The position numbers were made by a program, and so were the translations under genes. Source: Gymnopilus junonius (lineage: Eukaryota > Basidiomycota > Agaricomycetes > Agaricales > Galerinaceae). From it: a stretch of 64,000 bases of DNA. Position 1 is the stretch's first letter, and each line of letters starts with the position of its first letter. The stretch spans positions 1 through 64,000 of the forward strand of contig JADNYJ010000147.1 in assembly GCA_015501075.1 (NCBI GenBank). The letters run 5' to 3'. Shown piece by piece: positions 49,055 to 62,637 of the stretch. The notes below the pieces were generated by a model. That model was not told the origin of the DNA and ran no database searches. It worked only from the letters and a program-made list of their open reading frames with translations.

Positions 49055-52000
49055 CTATACCCCAGCCAACTTTTTTAGCATTGCGAATTCCTCCTTCCCG
49101 GTGGCTTTGCACAAAGCATAGAATTTGGACGCCGAATTGCTCAAGAGCGTCGCCGGTCTAAAATGTCCCGTAAGGCACATATTCACGTAATGGCAGTTAA
49201 TATTGAACTCTCACTGGTCAAACTCAACTATCCTTCCTTGCTCGAGCAGCATCACCTATCAAGGAGGAACAGGCGTGAATCCATGAGTTCTCCGATAGCA
49301 TCAATACTCACCCGGTCATAGTCAATCACAGTGCGCAAGCGATGCGCTATTGTCAGTATCGTGCTTTCAGCGAATTCTCTGCAGGAAACAGGATGATGTA
49401 TCAGAAAGTAAAGAGGAAATAGAGGTCTTACTGCCGGATTGTCTTCCCAATCAATTCATCAGTTGCATAATCAACACTTCAAACCGTCACCTCAGTGAGC
49501 AGATCACGTCATAAAATCGTCTAACACACCTTGCTGTTGCCTAGTAGAAAAGGTGCGCATTAGATTAGCGGTCTCGAAAAGACCTCTTTTACTTACCTCA
49601 TCCATCACAAGAACCTTTGAACGCTTTAAAATTGCCCGAGCCATGCAAAGTAATTGCTTTTCTCTGATGCCAACTTCAAAAGATTTCCAAACGACAATGA
49701 TATTACGTACCCCGTTGAAAAGTTATCGCCGCCTTCGGACACTTTAGAGTCCAAGTCCCTGAAAACGTTTGCATTTATCGTATCTACAGCCTCAGCAGGT
49801 GTGTCTGCTGAGGGTATAAGATGCACGCGACGAAGGGCTTCGTACTGAGAAAAAGACAGCTATGAGTGTTCTGTACTCATCGAAAAAAGAATCTTACAAT
49901 ATCTGCGTCTCCGTACTCTTCAAAGACGTCTAGCGTAGAACGAAGAGTGCCACTCAGAATTGTAGGGTCCTCTTATTAAAATCAAAGACATCAACGCAAG
50001 CAAGTAACAGAAGTCACCAGATACTGACGGGGAATAATAGTCAGCCGACTTCTAAGATCCGTCAAGCCGATCTTTGATGTGTCGATTCCATCCACCATGA
50101 TTTTGCCTTCAGTAGGTTCCACAAATCTGAAGAACGATAATGCAAGGGTGCTTTTGCCGGAACCTGTCCTTCCAAGGATGCCAACCTGTATAACCAGTTT
50201 ATTGAACTGCACATAGTAACCGCCGACCTTTCATACCTTTTCACCTGGCTTGATTTCAAAATTCAGATGGTGGAGGACATCCGGTAACTCAGGCTATAAA
50301 CTTCGTCAGATACGGTAGAGAAACAGGCAAAAAACAACTGACAGCATATCTAATAACAAGGTCTTCGCATTTAATTGCCCCTTCGGATGGCCATGAAGCA
50401 GGAGGCCTGGGTTCAACATATTCGGGAGGTTCTCGCTTAAGATCAGTGTACTCTTTAACTCGTTCTAGGGCAACCTGCCATAATGTCAGCCAAAGACGTT
50501 TGTGTGGGGAAAGAATGACGCACCATTGATTGTTCTAGGCCAACGAATCGTCTGACCTATATATTTCTCAATAGGAATTCCAAAAGACGGGGAAGAAGCC
50601 ACACCATGAAGAGAAGATCGCCAGTAATGGTTGACGCAAAGGCAAGGGCAAAGCCAGCCATGGCAGCGCTAATGCCTGGAGTAATAAGGCAGACCAACGC
50701 CGTAGACCCAACTATCCCAGCTGACAGAAGATTGAATCGAACGGATAGCCAACGGTTGACTATAGCCAAGTTTTAGCATTATTCAGGATAAGAAACCCTA
50801 GGCGACACACCTCCCCACATCCAGTAATAAGGGTTTGCATTCTAGGAGATGATGCTGTTTAGAAAATGTATTGTAACGTCAATAAAGAAACGAACTGTAT
50901 CAACACATCTGAGCATGTCTCTCAAAAACTTTGAAGATGCACCGAAAGCGCGAATGATTGTCACGCCCGATATCGTTTCTCCATAGATGGAGTACAACGG
51001 CGACCGAGTTACAGAATCTGAGGAGGTATAAGCGTGCAGTAACGTTTTCGTTAGATGAGAAGCACCTAATCGTCTCATATCCCTGGATGTTTGTCCGTAG
51101 ATCTAAAGAGAAATATTCAGCTGCTGCAGAATTTTTGTCTTAGGACTCTTACTTTTGCGACTGTGGAAATGGATCAGGGGCGGGGAACTTAACATTAGCT
51201 AGAAATTCACTCACTGTTCCAGTAAATAAAACCCAGTATTATAGCTGCAAGGATGAAAGGAATCCCTCCCACATAACTTACAGTAACGAGCGTTGTGGTC
51301 GCAGAAAGACCATATATAATACTCCGACCGAAGTTATCCGATAAACTGCTGTCAATTCCTGCGGCAGAGTTATAAACGAAAAAGACAATTCAATGCTGCA
51401 GAACGCACCTTCGAAATCCTTCCCGAAACGATTGAGCACTCGTCCACGTGACACAGTATCATGGAATCGGATGTCAGCGAACAATATCGACTCCAAAAGC
51501 CTCTTGTAGAGCACATTGGAGGCGTGTATAGAACCGTGATACAGGATGAACCATCTGACAGTCGATATAACAAGGCCAACTCCAGTGATTACTGCATACA
51601 ACGTGATATAGAAGACAGGTGACTTTCCTCCGCCGTTCAAAGCAGAATTCGACCAATATCTAGAAATGGTTGGGTCAACAGGCGATAATAATAGACAGAG
51701 GATTTTTCGCCTACCTGAGCCATCCGTTTTCGACCACAGGTGAGGCAGAAGCGATAACCAATACAGAAATGAAAAGGGTCCAATACCATCCTTTTCCGCA
51801 TGCCCAAATATAGGTCTGCCAGATGTCACGGCTGATACGCCCGACAGCACGTTTTTCCTCTTCAACGAGTTTTCGTGCAGGCTTCTTCTCCAGTTTCACA
51901 GAAACCGGCCTAGAGACGACGGTGGAACTCGACTCCGACTGCGAGTCAGTCGGTTCTGCCAGAACCTTTGTCTCCGCTTCCTCTAGCTGTTCTTTCTCCT

Positions 52001-55000
52001 CCTTATCATCATTCTCTTCCGCTTGGCTAGACTGAAGTAGGGATGCAAGAACGCCCGAGTCATAGAACGCTTCCTTGGAACCTTGGAACTGGATACGACC
52101 GTTGTCAAGGGTGACGATGTAGGCAGCACCAGGAGCGCAAAGTTGCACGTGGTGAGAAACTAAAATAACTGTCCTCCCTTTCATGAGTTCGCCTCGGAGA
52201 CATTCATGATAGAGATGATGAGCAGTATGGGCATCAACTGTCTGGGCAGTCAGAAAGCGCAGCCTTAACATAACCGTAATTGCATACCAGCAGACAGCAC
52301 ATCATCCAAAAGAAGGATTGAAGCACGCGAATAGACAGCTCGAGCAAGTGACACTGGGATGAGCACGTAAGTTTAGAACGCTTCTCATTGACTAATGGAC
52401 CCACCTCGGGCCTTTTGACCCCCAGAAAGATTGACCTGAACGTAACTTATAAAAGAGGTAAAAATATACGATCAGAATAACAAGCATACCCCGCGTTCTC
52501 CGATTTCCGACTCATCCCCATCTTCAAGGATCTCCAGATCGCTCACGAGGGCGCAGACCTTGAAAATTGTCAGAATACTGTAATAGCTTCATATAGGTTA
52601 TGTTATCACCTCCAAAGTTTTGAGATAGCGTTCTTCGTCGTATGGAAGATTGAAAAGGATATTGTCTGGAAAATATCAACACTTGTCCTGCGTGCTCTCT
52701 TGGATAGCGAGTCACCTTTGATAGATGCATTTCGTAACCAAGTGGCTTGAGGGACATATGCACAGACACCTTCAACGACCCATTCTTCCTTGCCGACTTG
52801 GACGTTGGCGAGAGATGCCAAAGAGTCCGGGGGCGAGTGTGGACACAGAACTTGACCGGTCAGGACATCCGCCTCTCCCAACAACGCTAACGCAGATAAA
52901 ATATGAGATGGGGTGGATCGGAAAGCGGGCATCGGGCGAGATCAAGAATAAGCGAAAACGCACCGAGAAGTAATAGACTCTTTCCGGATCCAAGTTTACC
53001 ACAAATAAGCGACAGTTCACCGCGAGGGAAATTCAGAGACAAGTCCATAAGCAGAAACTTGTGCCTTGGCGTGGATGCAGCAGAGGGAGCAATACTGGTA
53101 GCAGCTCGATCCTGTGGCCAAGTGATTGTACACGACTGGAAGGCAACAGTCTTCGATTGCTGTTCAAGAGGGGGTACCGGATTGATTTCAGGACTGTTGA
53201 GGAACTTCTCAATTCGCCGAAGGGACACAAAGCTCTGGAAAGTCGTAAACATAAATATATTGACAACCCTCAACAAACTGCAATACCTGTAACATATTGA
53301 TAAAAGTCTCAGGTAGGGCACTCAGAGCAAATTTCATTTCGGAGAACACTGTTGGAAGAAAGGAAGACCTTGAGATATTTCAGCCTTTTAAAATAGGTGA
53401 GCCATACCGAGGATAGATGTGAACGCGATTGACGGCGTAAGAGCCTGCTGCCTGATAACAGCAAAATGCCAAAAAGAAACAAGAGTAACTATGATCGGGG
53501 CACCATTCCTTGGGATGACAAGTTTAGCCTAAAAGCAGACATCAGCAAATTTCAACAGTACCAGATAGCATTCCATAACGTCTAAATAGGAGAGATAAGC
53601 ATGACTGCGAAAAACAGCGGGACAAATATACCTCGATCGTGTAGTTAAGCTTCTGATACTTTAGCTCCTTTTCGCGTATCGCAAGAACCCGCCTTTCAAA
53701 ACTGCGTTCCCAAGCCATGAACTACAAAATTTGTCAGCATTCGATGCAAAACAGTGAAAGTAAAAGTAAAAACCTTGAGCATACGAATACCACCAAGGAT
53801 CTGGAGATGTCTTGGAGTAAGAAAAGGAAAAGATCTGGCACCAAATACAACTCTCACCTCGTTCATAAGTGCAACTCTTTCATCACGAGCCTTCATCAAG
53901 TTCTCTTGCGCACCTGAGATATGTTGAGAGAGCCGCTAGAAATGAATCAAGCCAGAGAGCTCACCGACAACCACCTTTCCAGCATAGTGGTTCATTGGCA
54001 AGAATAAACATGTAACAGCAAGACCAAAGAAGCACGATACGCCTAACAAAACTGGATGAACTCAAATGGCAGAGAAATATGGCAAAAAGGATTAACCAAG
54101 TAGGTTATATAAAAACCACGTTCCAATCATGATTTCAATGGGAGCATCTATCATTGAGACTATCTTAACGTCGACTATGCTCTCAAGAAGGCAACACGGC
54201 TTACCGACAAGCGAGAAAAGATGCCAAGCAAATTCACTGACTCTATCAACGTCAGTGGTCATTAAGGTCATAATTTGAGCCTTGCTAGAAAAATCGTCGT
54301 CATCCTTCTTCTCTCCAACTTCAGAAGGTGGTTTAGAGTCTGCACTCTCGCCTTCAGCAGCGGTCGTTGATTGGGGCGCTGGAGATGACGATGCAACATC
54401 TTTTCGGACGAGGGTTTTGGCATATATAATAGAGTTGAGTTGAATTTTAAGTCTAACTTGAATAGTGGTCGTTGACAGCGACCAGAGCTGCCCGGTAACT
54501 GTGACAAAAAGTAAGTATATGTTGTAAGACTAGTCATATGTGACTCACTGAGGAAAGAAATGGCATTGGAAGCAAAAATACCAACAACATATGCCCAACC
54601 CCAACCTTTGTTTTCCCGACTAGGGTCCGCCTCGAGGAATGAAACAAGCATTCTCAAAAATAGAGGAGGTCCGTAAAAGAGTACTGCTGACACAGCGGCA
54701 AGGAGCAGCTCTGCTGTGAAGGGGACAGAATTAACGCGTAGGAGACGATAGGCTAATTGCCAGCCACTGGCAGGTTTTGGCCTCCAAGAAAATAGGTGAG
54801 GCAGTTTGATTTCACGTAGTGCTCTCCGCATGCGCGCGTAATTGAATGTGGAACGCATATTTGTTGGAACAACAGGCAAATCGCCGATCTCGAGGCTTTC
54901 GGCGATATTTCCCAGCCAGACTACTTTCGTAGTGTAGGAAAAGAGTAGAACGTCCCAAGGAGAACCATCTAAACCTAATGTCACAAGCTGGGTCTCTAAA

Positions 55001-55892
55001 TTTTATGAAAGAACATACTGATGATTCCGCAGACGTTTTCTTCGTCCTTGTTGGTTATGGATTGGACTGTCTTCTCTGAATAAATGTTCTCAGGAGGGTA
55101 GTGAAGAGGTGGACCAAGAGGTGTCGTTATAGAAACGACGGACGTAACGAAATAGATTGCTATGAGAGCATACCACGAGGCCGAAAGCACGTCGACACCA
55201 GCGAAAACCGCTGCGATAGGGGAGGGAGAACTAGGCAGGATAGTAGAGATCCCCAACAACCCGAATGCTATAGTCAGAAGAGCTGCTAGGTGGATTGTCG
55301 ACTCCGAATGATATTCGACTGTGTTCTGGGAAACTGAGCGCGCCGCAATGATGAAGGTGTACAACGCAAAGCCTATGTGTAACGAATACACTATGATATC
55401 ATGTTTGTCTTCGTGTGCAATAGACCAGCCAAGAGGAACCGCGTTCAATACTACTGCAAGGGCTAGTAGTGAGGAGACGAAAATCTTTCTCCACCTCATC
55501 TAATCGCGAAAGTCAACAACCCACACATAATATTTTCCTCGCTTCAACAAACGCACCCGTCTCCAAAATGCCTCCTCTTCAATTGGGTAGCCGTCGATAA
55601 CATCCTCTGGCCTTGTAACATCAAATGGGTCATGCTCAGCATATTCACCGTCCTCGTTGACGTTGACGTGGCTTGGAAGCTGGATCTTGCCTTCTTCGCT
55701 TCGCGTTAGAAGGAGAAAAATGAAACTCGCAGCCGCGCTCGAGACCAACACAGCGGCAGTTTGAAGCTGAAAGCGTGGCATGGCGCTGCGCACAACACCT
55801 TTCCGTCTGCACCGAAGCGTACAGGGCCTTATACGGTGCAAATGCCTAGTGTTTAGGTACCGAAAGAAAGGAGTCACAGAGGCACTGACCAT
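49055..55892 (-). CDS. ABC transporter, ABCC/MRP subfamily (Ycf1/Bpt1-like)
   Basis: A large gene with many short introns, about 1,450-1,500 residues. The N-terminal TMD0 region is hydrophobic, with junction FWRR|MRWRKIF across an intron. Next comes TMD1, with [21 protein letters not shown] and [17 protein letters not shown] split by introns. NBD1 has Walker [10 protein letters not shown] (about 52976-53002), signature [15 protein letters not shown] and Walker B SILLLDD. A charged Glu/Lys linker and TMD2 follow. NBD2 has GRTGSGKST, the signature [14 protein letters not shown] and VLVMDEATASVD. The Asp in NBD1 Walker B and Glu in NBD2 are the usual ABCC asymmetry. Such pumps export glutathione conjugates and metals across vacuole or plasma membrane. 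The ATG at 55892 ([10 protein letters not shown]) is the best start I see; an alternative is MPRFQLQ further in. The substrate is unknown. Confidence 0.88.
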
Positions 55893-56332
55893 TATCTTGC
55901 TGACAAATTCAACCCCATACGGAGCTCGCTCCGAGGGGCCTTTCCCAAGAAGTCCCAAAAAGATAGAATGAGAGGATAAGGATAATAATGCCTCCTCTTT
56001 GAAGCAAAAGCGTGAATTTACTTATACCTTAGAATGGACTTTGAACTAAAGCGCATAGTAGAAAGTGAAAGGCGTCGTCTAAAAACAACACGCTACATAT
56101 TGATAACAATTTTCATGAGCACATCATAGGCAGGTGTGATTTGCAACGACATCAATGAATAAAAATAAGCGCCAAAACGATACAAAAGACCCCCATTAAG
56201 CTATAGTAGCAATATAAGGAATGTCGAAGTGCCTGGTCAGAGCCCTTGGCTCGTGCTAACAGTATACTCTCAATTCAACCTGACAAGAGGAACTCAATGA
56301 GCGTCATCACGGAACAGTGAACAACGAGACAT
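55893..56332. other. Intergenic between two minus-strand genes
   Basis: About 440 bp holding the ABC transporter promoter and the sphingomyelinase 3' end. Nothing else is recognised. Confidence 0.5.
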
Positions 56333-59136
56333 TTACCCGTAGGCTTCATCAACGCGCTTGCGGACACGCTCCGCATCCATGCTTTGCTGAAATACGAGTC
56401 GTCAGTACGATGCTTAACACTGGGATAAACATTGGGATCTCACTGAATTCCTGGCGACGTTCTCGAGAATAGACCGCAACCCTAGGCCTTCGCAGTGGTC
56501 AGCTGCACCACGTCTCGCAGAAGGAACGAAATCTTCAATTTCCTCCCGACGGAAGTTGAACCCAGGAGTCGCAACGTCCTGTGCCATAATAGAAATCAAC
56601 CCGGTTACCCAGAGAATAGATATAAAAGAGCATTTACACAATTATTCTCCGCGCGCATGGCCCTGAGATTGCAAATGGTTGTTGTTTGGCAAGAACCCGT
56701 GCATGAAGGAACGTCAAGGCCACGAGTCTTGAACGAATTAAACGTTTGGAACAGAGTGTCGTTAGTCGTAAAAGCCTCAGTGACATGATGCCAGAAGGCC
56801 GCGTTCAATGGTTCGGTGGCGGGCCAGCCGCCTATAGCAGGCCCGTAGGTTTCCCGTGCGCTATATTCTTGCTTCCATACAGCTGAAAATTTGAATATTA
56901 GATGTAGGGCTCAAGCATTACACTAAATAACTCACGAGATACTTGGAATGAGGGATCAGTCATATCGCCTGTAGATGTTCACATCAGTTTCCTAGAAGTG
57001 TTACGACTGTTAAGTATATGTCGTTTACATACTCAGGAAGGTTCTTGAGTCCATGACCTCATACGTATCAGGATCAATATCATAGACTCTAAATGACGGG
57101 TTCGCCTCTGATAGTTCAAATCAGATTTACGTTGACGTGCAGAGCATGAAGGGAAACACCTACGTCTTGGAGTCAGCGATGGTGCTAGGAAGGCAATGCT
57201 GTCAGCCGTTTCAGCTGTTTGATTGTTGTAGTTTGAGTAGGCAATCTCGAACTCATCCTAGAATTCCATTAGAAATAACGGACAGAGTATAGACGCGATT
57301 TTGACAGACCACGTGTGAATGGCCAAAGAATTGAGCTGCAATGGTATTCTTGTACCGCTGCACGACTTGGTCGAAGTAGTTGGACTACGTTAAAAACAAT
57401 AGAAAGTATAATGCCAATCAGAGTAACCGAAGTCGGTAAATGAGAAACTTACCTGGTCGTGAAGAGCATCTCCGCTACCAGGCGACATGTGTCCGATGAT
57501 CCACGCACGCATGCCCGCATCCTCAGCAGCTTGGAGTTGTTGTGCGGCAAATGCTATAACGCCGTTTGGATCGGGCCTTCAAGAGCTCAGAACGAAATGA
57601 TCGTGACAGCAGGGGTACTGTTGCTTACTGGAGTGCATCGCTGTCGAACAGATAGAAACTAAAGAAATTTTCAGCACAATTAGTAAGAAGCTGGAAAATG
57701 TCAGATACTTACTTGTCTTTATACCAATAGATGGAGTTGATTGAGATGATCCTGGAGTAGGTATTGTCAGAAACATCCTGTTCGGCATGACGACACGGAA
57801 ATTTACATCAGGTTAGTACCCTCCACAACGGCGGAGTAACTTCCAGAGTTATGCTTGACTTCAAGAGCCGCGACGCTACCAATGAGCGACTATATGGATG
57901 CACGGTGAGCATCATTCCATGACGCGTGTCGACTGAGTAACTTACAGTCCATCCAGCGCTCTGCGTATCAAACACCCACTGGGCATTTCCTACGCTTGTG
58001 GTATTCCTAGGGAAAGCGTTGACGGGGGCGACCTCACTCGATTATGAAATTTGAATGATTGGCCTCAACACGATGCTTGAACAAGCTCACTGATTACCTG
58101 ATTATCCTATGAGCTCAGAATCTATGGGATATTTCGGGTTATATTCTCACCAATGGCAGGATAGACCGGCGAGTTGAGTAATGTTGCCAACTCATTGTTG
58201 AATTGATCCATATCTGACGTGTTTTCTCTGGGTGACCATTAGCAAATGCTTCTCAGAATTTCAAGTGCGCTTACGTTTGGTTGACCAACCAAATTGCAGC
58301 TTTAGTAAAAACATCATCAAGTCAGAAAGGGAACGATTTATGCACAAAGGAAACAGCAAGCAACCTTCTACGATGTCGCCAGTGAAAATCGAAAAATGCG
58401 TCTTTTGAGCAGAAACAGCGGCCATCATGGAATGCACAAGGGGGGTAGGGGTGTCGCAGTTCAGATGTCCAAGAGGACCAGCAGGTTCGTCAATCGGGCC
58501 TGTGTGGTCAGCAAAGTTTCTGCAGCAGATTGGTTTCGTGCAATTCGCATCAGAACCTGGCTGCTCAAAAGGATAAGAAAATCAAGAAAGAAAAGGAGGG
58601 AGACGCACCGTATACGATCTGTCAATATGCACGTCACTAAAATGAACGACCTGAAAAGGCGGTTGTCCGGTTGAGGTGAAAGTTTTCGGATTTGAGGGAG
58701 CTGCCTTTGGGATGGGGAGTTCGAAGGTATTAACTGCTGGAGCTTGACAGAGTCCGATGAGTGCATTGCAGAGCTTGGTGGCGGTTTGACCAAATGCAGA
58801 GATTGAACGCAAGTCATGGGCAATAATAGGGCCTTGTTCAGTTATAAGTCCTTGGCAAACATCGTCATCTGCCGCCTGTGAACGAATCGACTTTAAGGGC
58901 TAGACCTCCATAAGAAAGGGTCGACGTACCCCAGTGGTCTTGCAAACAGCGATCAAAGAATCGTCAAAAACGGTGTCTCCAAGTAAAGCAGCGCCTGTCA
59001 AGACTCCCAGAAGAGCATGGCATGAATCGCAATCCACCGCCTGCTCGATGGCATCGATTATTTCGCTCACGATACTGGCGTATGCAGGAAGAGTGAGAGT
59101 CAATAGCAACGCAATTCGACCCAGCGTCAACATCAT
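56333..59136 (-). CDS. Secreted acid sphingomyelinase-like phosphodiesterase
   Basis: About 600-700 residues over many short exons. The N-terminus MMLTLGRIALLLTLTLPAYA is a signal peptide, which decides for the ATG at 59136 over one at 59226. A saposin-B domain follows, with the CDSCHALLG and LCNALIGLC cysteines. The calcineurin-like metallophosphoesterase domain comes next, with metal motifs HFSDVHID, FTGDIVE, GNHE and FFGHSHVDEFE. The C-terminal Cys-rich part (PSCTGSCQTTTICNLRAM) matches acid sphingomyelinases. The enzyme would cleave sphingomyelin-type or inositol-phosphoryl lipids outside the cell or in vacuoles. Fungi mostly lack sphingomyelin, so the true substrate may be another phosphodiester. 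The end is at the TAA of 56333-56335 after VRKRVDEAYG. The large number of introns makes some junctions approximate. Confidence 0.88.
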
Positions 59137-60191
59137 GCACGTTGTAGCGAAAACTTGGGGGACCAAGGAAAATAGAAACTCTTCTTGTCGCCATTTTATC
59201 CCTTTGAAATCAGCCCACAATAACATGCATCTTCACTGCATTTCCCACGTCAGCCCTGCAGAATTTCAGATCCGGACTGAGAGGATACGGGGAGGTTGCA
59301 GAACCCCAAATGGGCCCAAAATAAAACGTTGTTCAAAGCATGGTCAGCCGCTACCGCACGCGCCGTCATTAGCGAGGGCAAATCGTTCGAGTCCAGTCTT
59401 CCAGCCTAGACAAATAAGGCGATAAATGTTTCTCGTCTGCTCAACAAAGCACAGGTCATCCATGGAAAGGTTGAAAGCATGCGCCTGAGAGGATAAAGTT
59501 GTATTATTGATTCTTAACAAATATGACTTGGGTTCAAAGCATATGGTGCCAAATTGACCTTCCCACTGGGCCACTTCCTCGTGGGTTCTCTGAAATTCGA
59601 ACGTTTTTGTGAATAGTTTCCAATTAGAAGATGAAAAGACATACGGAGTTTGAGAGCCTTTTGAAATCGTTGAGGAGAATGGGCGCAAAAGTTGTACCGA
59701 CTTGCATGTTTCATTCAGTTCGGTGGTACACAGCACTAACTTCGAATTTCACGAGCTCTTAGAGCTAAGGTAGGTCAACCCTCGTCGCCAAGATTAGAAT
59801 AGAGAAAGGGAAAAAAAGATAAATTTGTTTTGTGCAACATGATATTGTTAGAAAAAAAAGAAAAATAGGGTAGATCAGCATGATCCATCAAACGTTCGCC
59901 AATATGTAATCACATTACTTCTGACACCATACCCTCAAAATTCACGGCGCCAGTTATATTGGCACGGGTGTACAATGTTGCATATGGCCAGGCTACACAT
60001 GTAGTATCGAGCGAAGTAGCTATTTTATCAAAAAAAAAATACAAGTATAGAAACTAAAAGAGCAACAACAAAAGTGAAAGCGTGAAAAATAAGCAGATAA
60101 TTAAGACAAAAAGCCTTTCTACAAAAGCAAAAGCCCTACAACTCATAGCAGGCAGAAGATATTCAGGAAAGACAAGTTAACAGGCGACATT
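59137..60191. other. Intergenic with one candidate ORF
   Basis: Contains the sphingomyelinase promoter, a candidate frame at 59344-59736 (separate entry) and, from about 59800 to 60190, A-rich DNA that is probably the 3' untranslated region of the minus-strand SWIRM/SANT gene. Confidence 0.5.
59344..59736 (-). CDS. Candidate hypothetical ORF, 130 residues
   Basis: An open minus-strand frame ending GLERFALANDGACGSG. It has no ATG at its 5' limit (GTG), so it would need a 5' exon; acceptor-like AG dinucleotides lie just upstream. The composition is protein-like (mixed aromatic and charged residues), but no family is recognised. Confidence 0.25.
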   Translation of the reverse strand: MLCTTELNETCKSVQLLRPFSSTISKGSQTPYVFSSSNWKLFTKTFEFQRTHEEVAQWEGQFGTICFEPKSYLLRINNTTLSSQAHAFNLSMDDLCFVEQTRNIYRLICLGWKTGLERFALANDGACGSG

Positions 60192-62424
60192 TCAACCGAG
60201 TTGCAATGTTGTGCCGTCAGGCAAAGGACCAATGTCACTTTGCACACTGCTGCTACCAACCTCAGTCACAGTAGCCCCTTGACCTGTCGTACCCAAAGGG
60301 TTCGGTCCACCCTGCGCCACCACACCAGCGACACCAGGCCCCACACCATTCCTTGTGATCTCAGCGCGAACGGCGTCCAACATCTTCTTCAGGCCAACGC
60401 GTTCGTTCACCAACGACAGTCTGGCACTCTCAAGCGACTTCCGCTCCTCTTCAAGAATGTCCTCCAGCTCTTCAAACTGCGACATCTTGAGTTCAAGTTT
60501 TGTGAGAGTAAGCTTGATCAGCTGCGCGAGTGAGGTCCGGATTTGATTGTCTTCTGCGTCAGCTAGAGCTCGTGCTGCCCTTGCAGATGACTTAAGGGCA
60601 AGGTTAGCGGCGCGGACGACCTTGGAATGGGGTACGGTCGCCTTGGATTTCTGAGAGGTTGTTTGTAATTCAGTTTCTGGAGCTGGGGCATTGTCAGTTT
60701 CAGCCCCTTCTTTGGCATCCTCGTCCATGCGGTCATCCTCCGTTGCTGCATTCGCCTCCTTAGACTTGTCCTTATCGGTTTCTTCCACAGTTGCATTGTT
60801 ATCGGTCAGTTCGTGGAGGGCAGTCTTAGCAGCCTCTGCTGCTACTCCTGGTCCTACAACACCAGCCAAGAAGGCGACAACGCTCATGACAGGGTTGTCG
60901 GCCTGCTCGAACGGTATTCTGCCAAACCTCAATGGACCCATTGAACCTTCTGTGTTTAAGTACTGGTCTTCAATTGGCAATTCCAAGAACTTGCGGATAC
61001 ACTGTTGGGCAGACCGTGTACCGACGTGTTCTTCAATCTTCGACCAGTCGTCATCGTACATTTCCACACCTTCAAGCAACGAAAGAACTTCTTGGTCTGT
61101 CCAATCGTCATTAACACCACTGCCTTGCGAAACAGCTCCTGCTGCGGCAGTAAGTTTCACAAAGTCGCCACTGAACATGGTTGAAGGGAAACGCCCATCG
61201 AGGTAACAGGGTGCACAGATCTCCAGCTTCTTGTCCTTGAGAGAGTGATAGCGGACCTGAGAGCAATCTGCCCCGCAAGTATCACAAGTGTGTACAACGA
61301 GACTTGAAGGCAAGCCAGTGCCATTCGCCTTCACTGGAGCAGAAGCCCCGTTGGCAAGTGTAGCTGCCTCTGAAGCATTAACTGGCCGAGACGATTTTGA
61401 ACTAGTTTGATAGATCGAATTGCGAAGTTCAAGAGAGGCGGGGGTGGCGGATACAGTGGGAATTTTGGATCCATTGATGCCTGGCATGGTCGAATTGGCT
61501 GCGGTTGGCCGTCTACCAGGGTGCAAGGATTGAAGTCCACGAGGGGTGTCCAGGACGACGCGGAAGTGTCCTGTAAATGGAGGTGCCAATGCCGCTGGCC
61601 TTTGTTCTGGGTCAATCTGCACAGAAAGAAGAATTAGAGGAAGCATAACTCAGAATTAAAATAGTTTGGCCTACTTGATAGTTAATCAAACCCCACTGCT
61701 CCAGGAAGGCGTGAACACGCATAATAGCGCATACGTCGCCTGCTAAATTCCTTCTGCAGGCAGTAACGGTAAGATATTCGGTAGGCCGCAACCGGTATGT
61801 ATTGATCATAAAGTCGCGGTAATCTTTGTAGATAGCAGGAGTTTTACTCCGGTTTCGCGAGTTAAAGAACTCAGGTAGAGCTCTTTGTTCGACAGGGTGG
61901 ATTTTGGACATGTCGAACCAAGCAGAATATGAGGGGACGATGACTTCATGCGTCTGCGCCGCGAGATATTTGCGCGCTTGTTCCTCCAGTCGCTGCCGCG
62001 CTGCCTCAAGCTGAGCAGGGTCTTCTTCATCGTTTTCGTCTACAGAGTCTCCGTCATCATCTGCACCATCCGCCATCGACACGTCCGCATCTCCTTGTCC
62101 GCCCTCTTCGTCGTCTCCGTCTTCTTTTAAAACACGAACTTTCCCCGAGCTCGTTTCTGGGCCAGCTGAAGAAGAGGCTTCGGGTGGCAGGTTGCCAATA
62201 TCTCCAGACGGGATAGGGTCGAGTTCGCTTCGTTTTCCTGGTGCATTCTCCGGGTCAACTGGTAAAGCGCCTTGGTTTTGAAGAGGCACGGTGAGTTTTA
62301 TGCGCTTTGCATCGGTGGGGCTAGGAACAGACGATCCTGAGCGCTTGGGCGTGTCCATGACTGTAGTTGGATCTGCACTGCTGTTGTCGTTGACGGCGGT
62401 CGCTTTCAACGTCGGCAACAACAT
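60192..62424 (-). CDS. RSC8: SWIRM/ZZ/SANT chromatin remodeller subunit (Rsc8/Swi3/SMARCC-like)
   Basis: Two exons, 62424-61675 and 61616-60192, give 724 residues. The N-terminus is Ser/Pro- and acid-rich. The SWIRM domain covers about 160-245 ([25 protein letters not shown]... in pieces, ending WGLINYQ). A ZZ-type zinc finger lies near 360-395 (CDTCGADC...CAPCYLDG), and a SANT domain near 420-465 ([27 protein letters not shown]). A C-terminal coiled coil follows ([18 protein letters not shown]). These are the core scaffold dimers of SWI/SNF and RSC complexes, so one protein may serve both complexes. The start at 62424 (MLLPTLKAT) is the first in-frame ATG. A tiny upstream exon near 62530 beginning MEDLE is conceivable. 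Confidence 0.92.
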
Positions 62425-62637
62425 TTCTTGAATGTTGCACGACGCGGTTATGGCTAAACACGAGCAACCAACGACAAACATGCTCGTCTCAAAAGTCAAA
62501 TCCACGCAGTCTTTTAAAATTTATACATACTTCCAAGTCTTCCATTATTTGTTGCTACGTACTCTACATGGTGGTCTGATTTACAATGAAGCAAGAAATA
62601 CAATGTTAACAACTAAAGCGTCCTTCGTCCCATAATT

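Noticed and set aside
57100..57130. T-arm-like hairpin around GTTCAAATC
   Set aside because: It lies in an intron of the sphingomyelinase gene and no cloverleaf can be completed.
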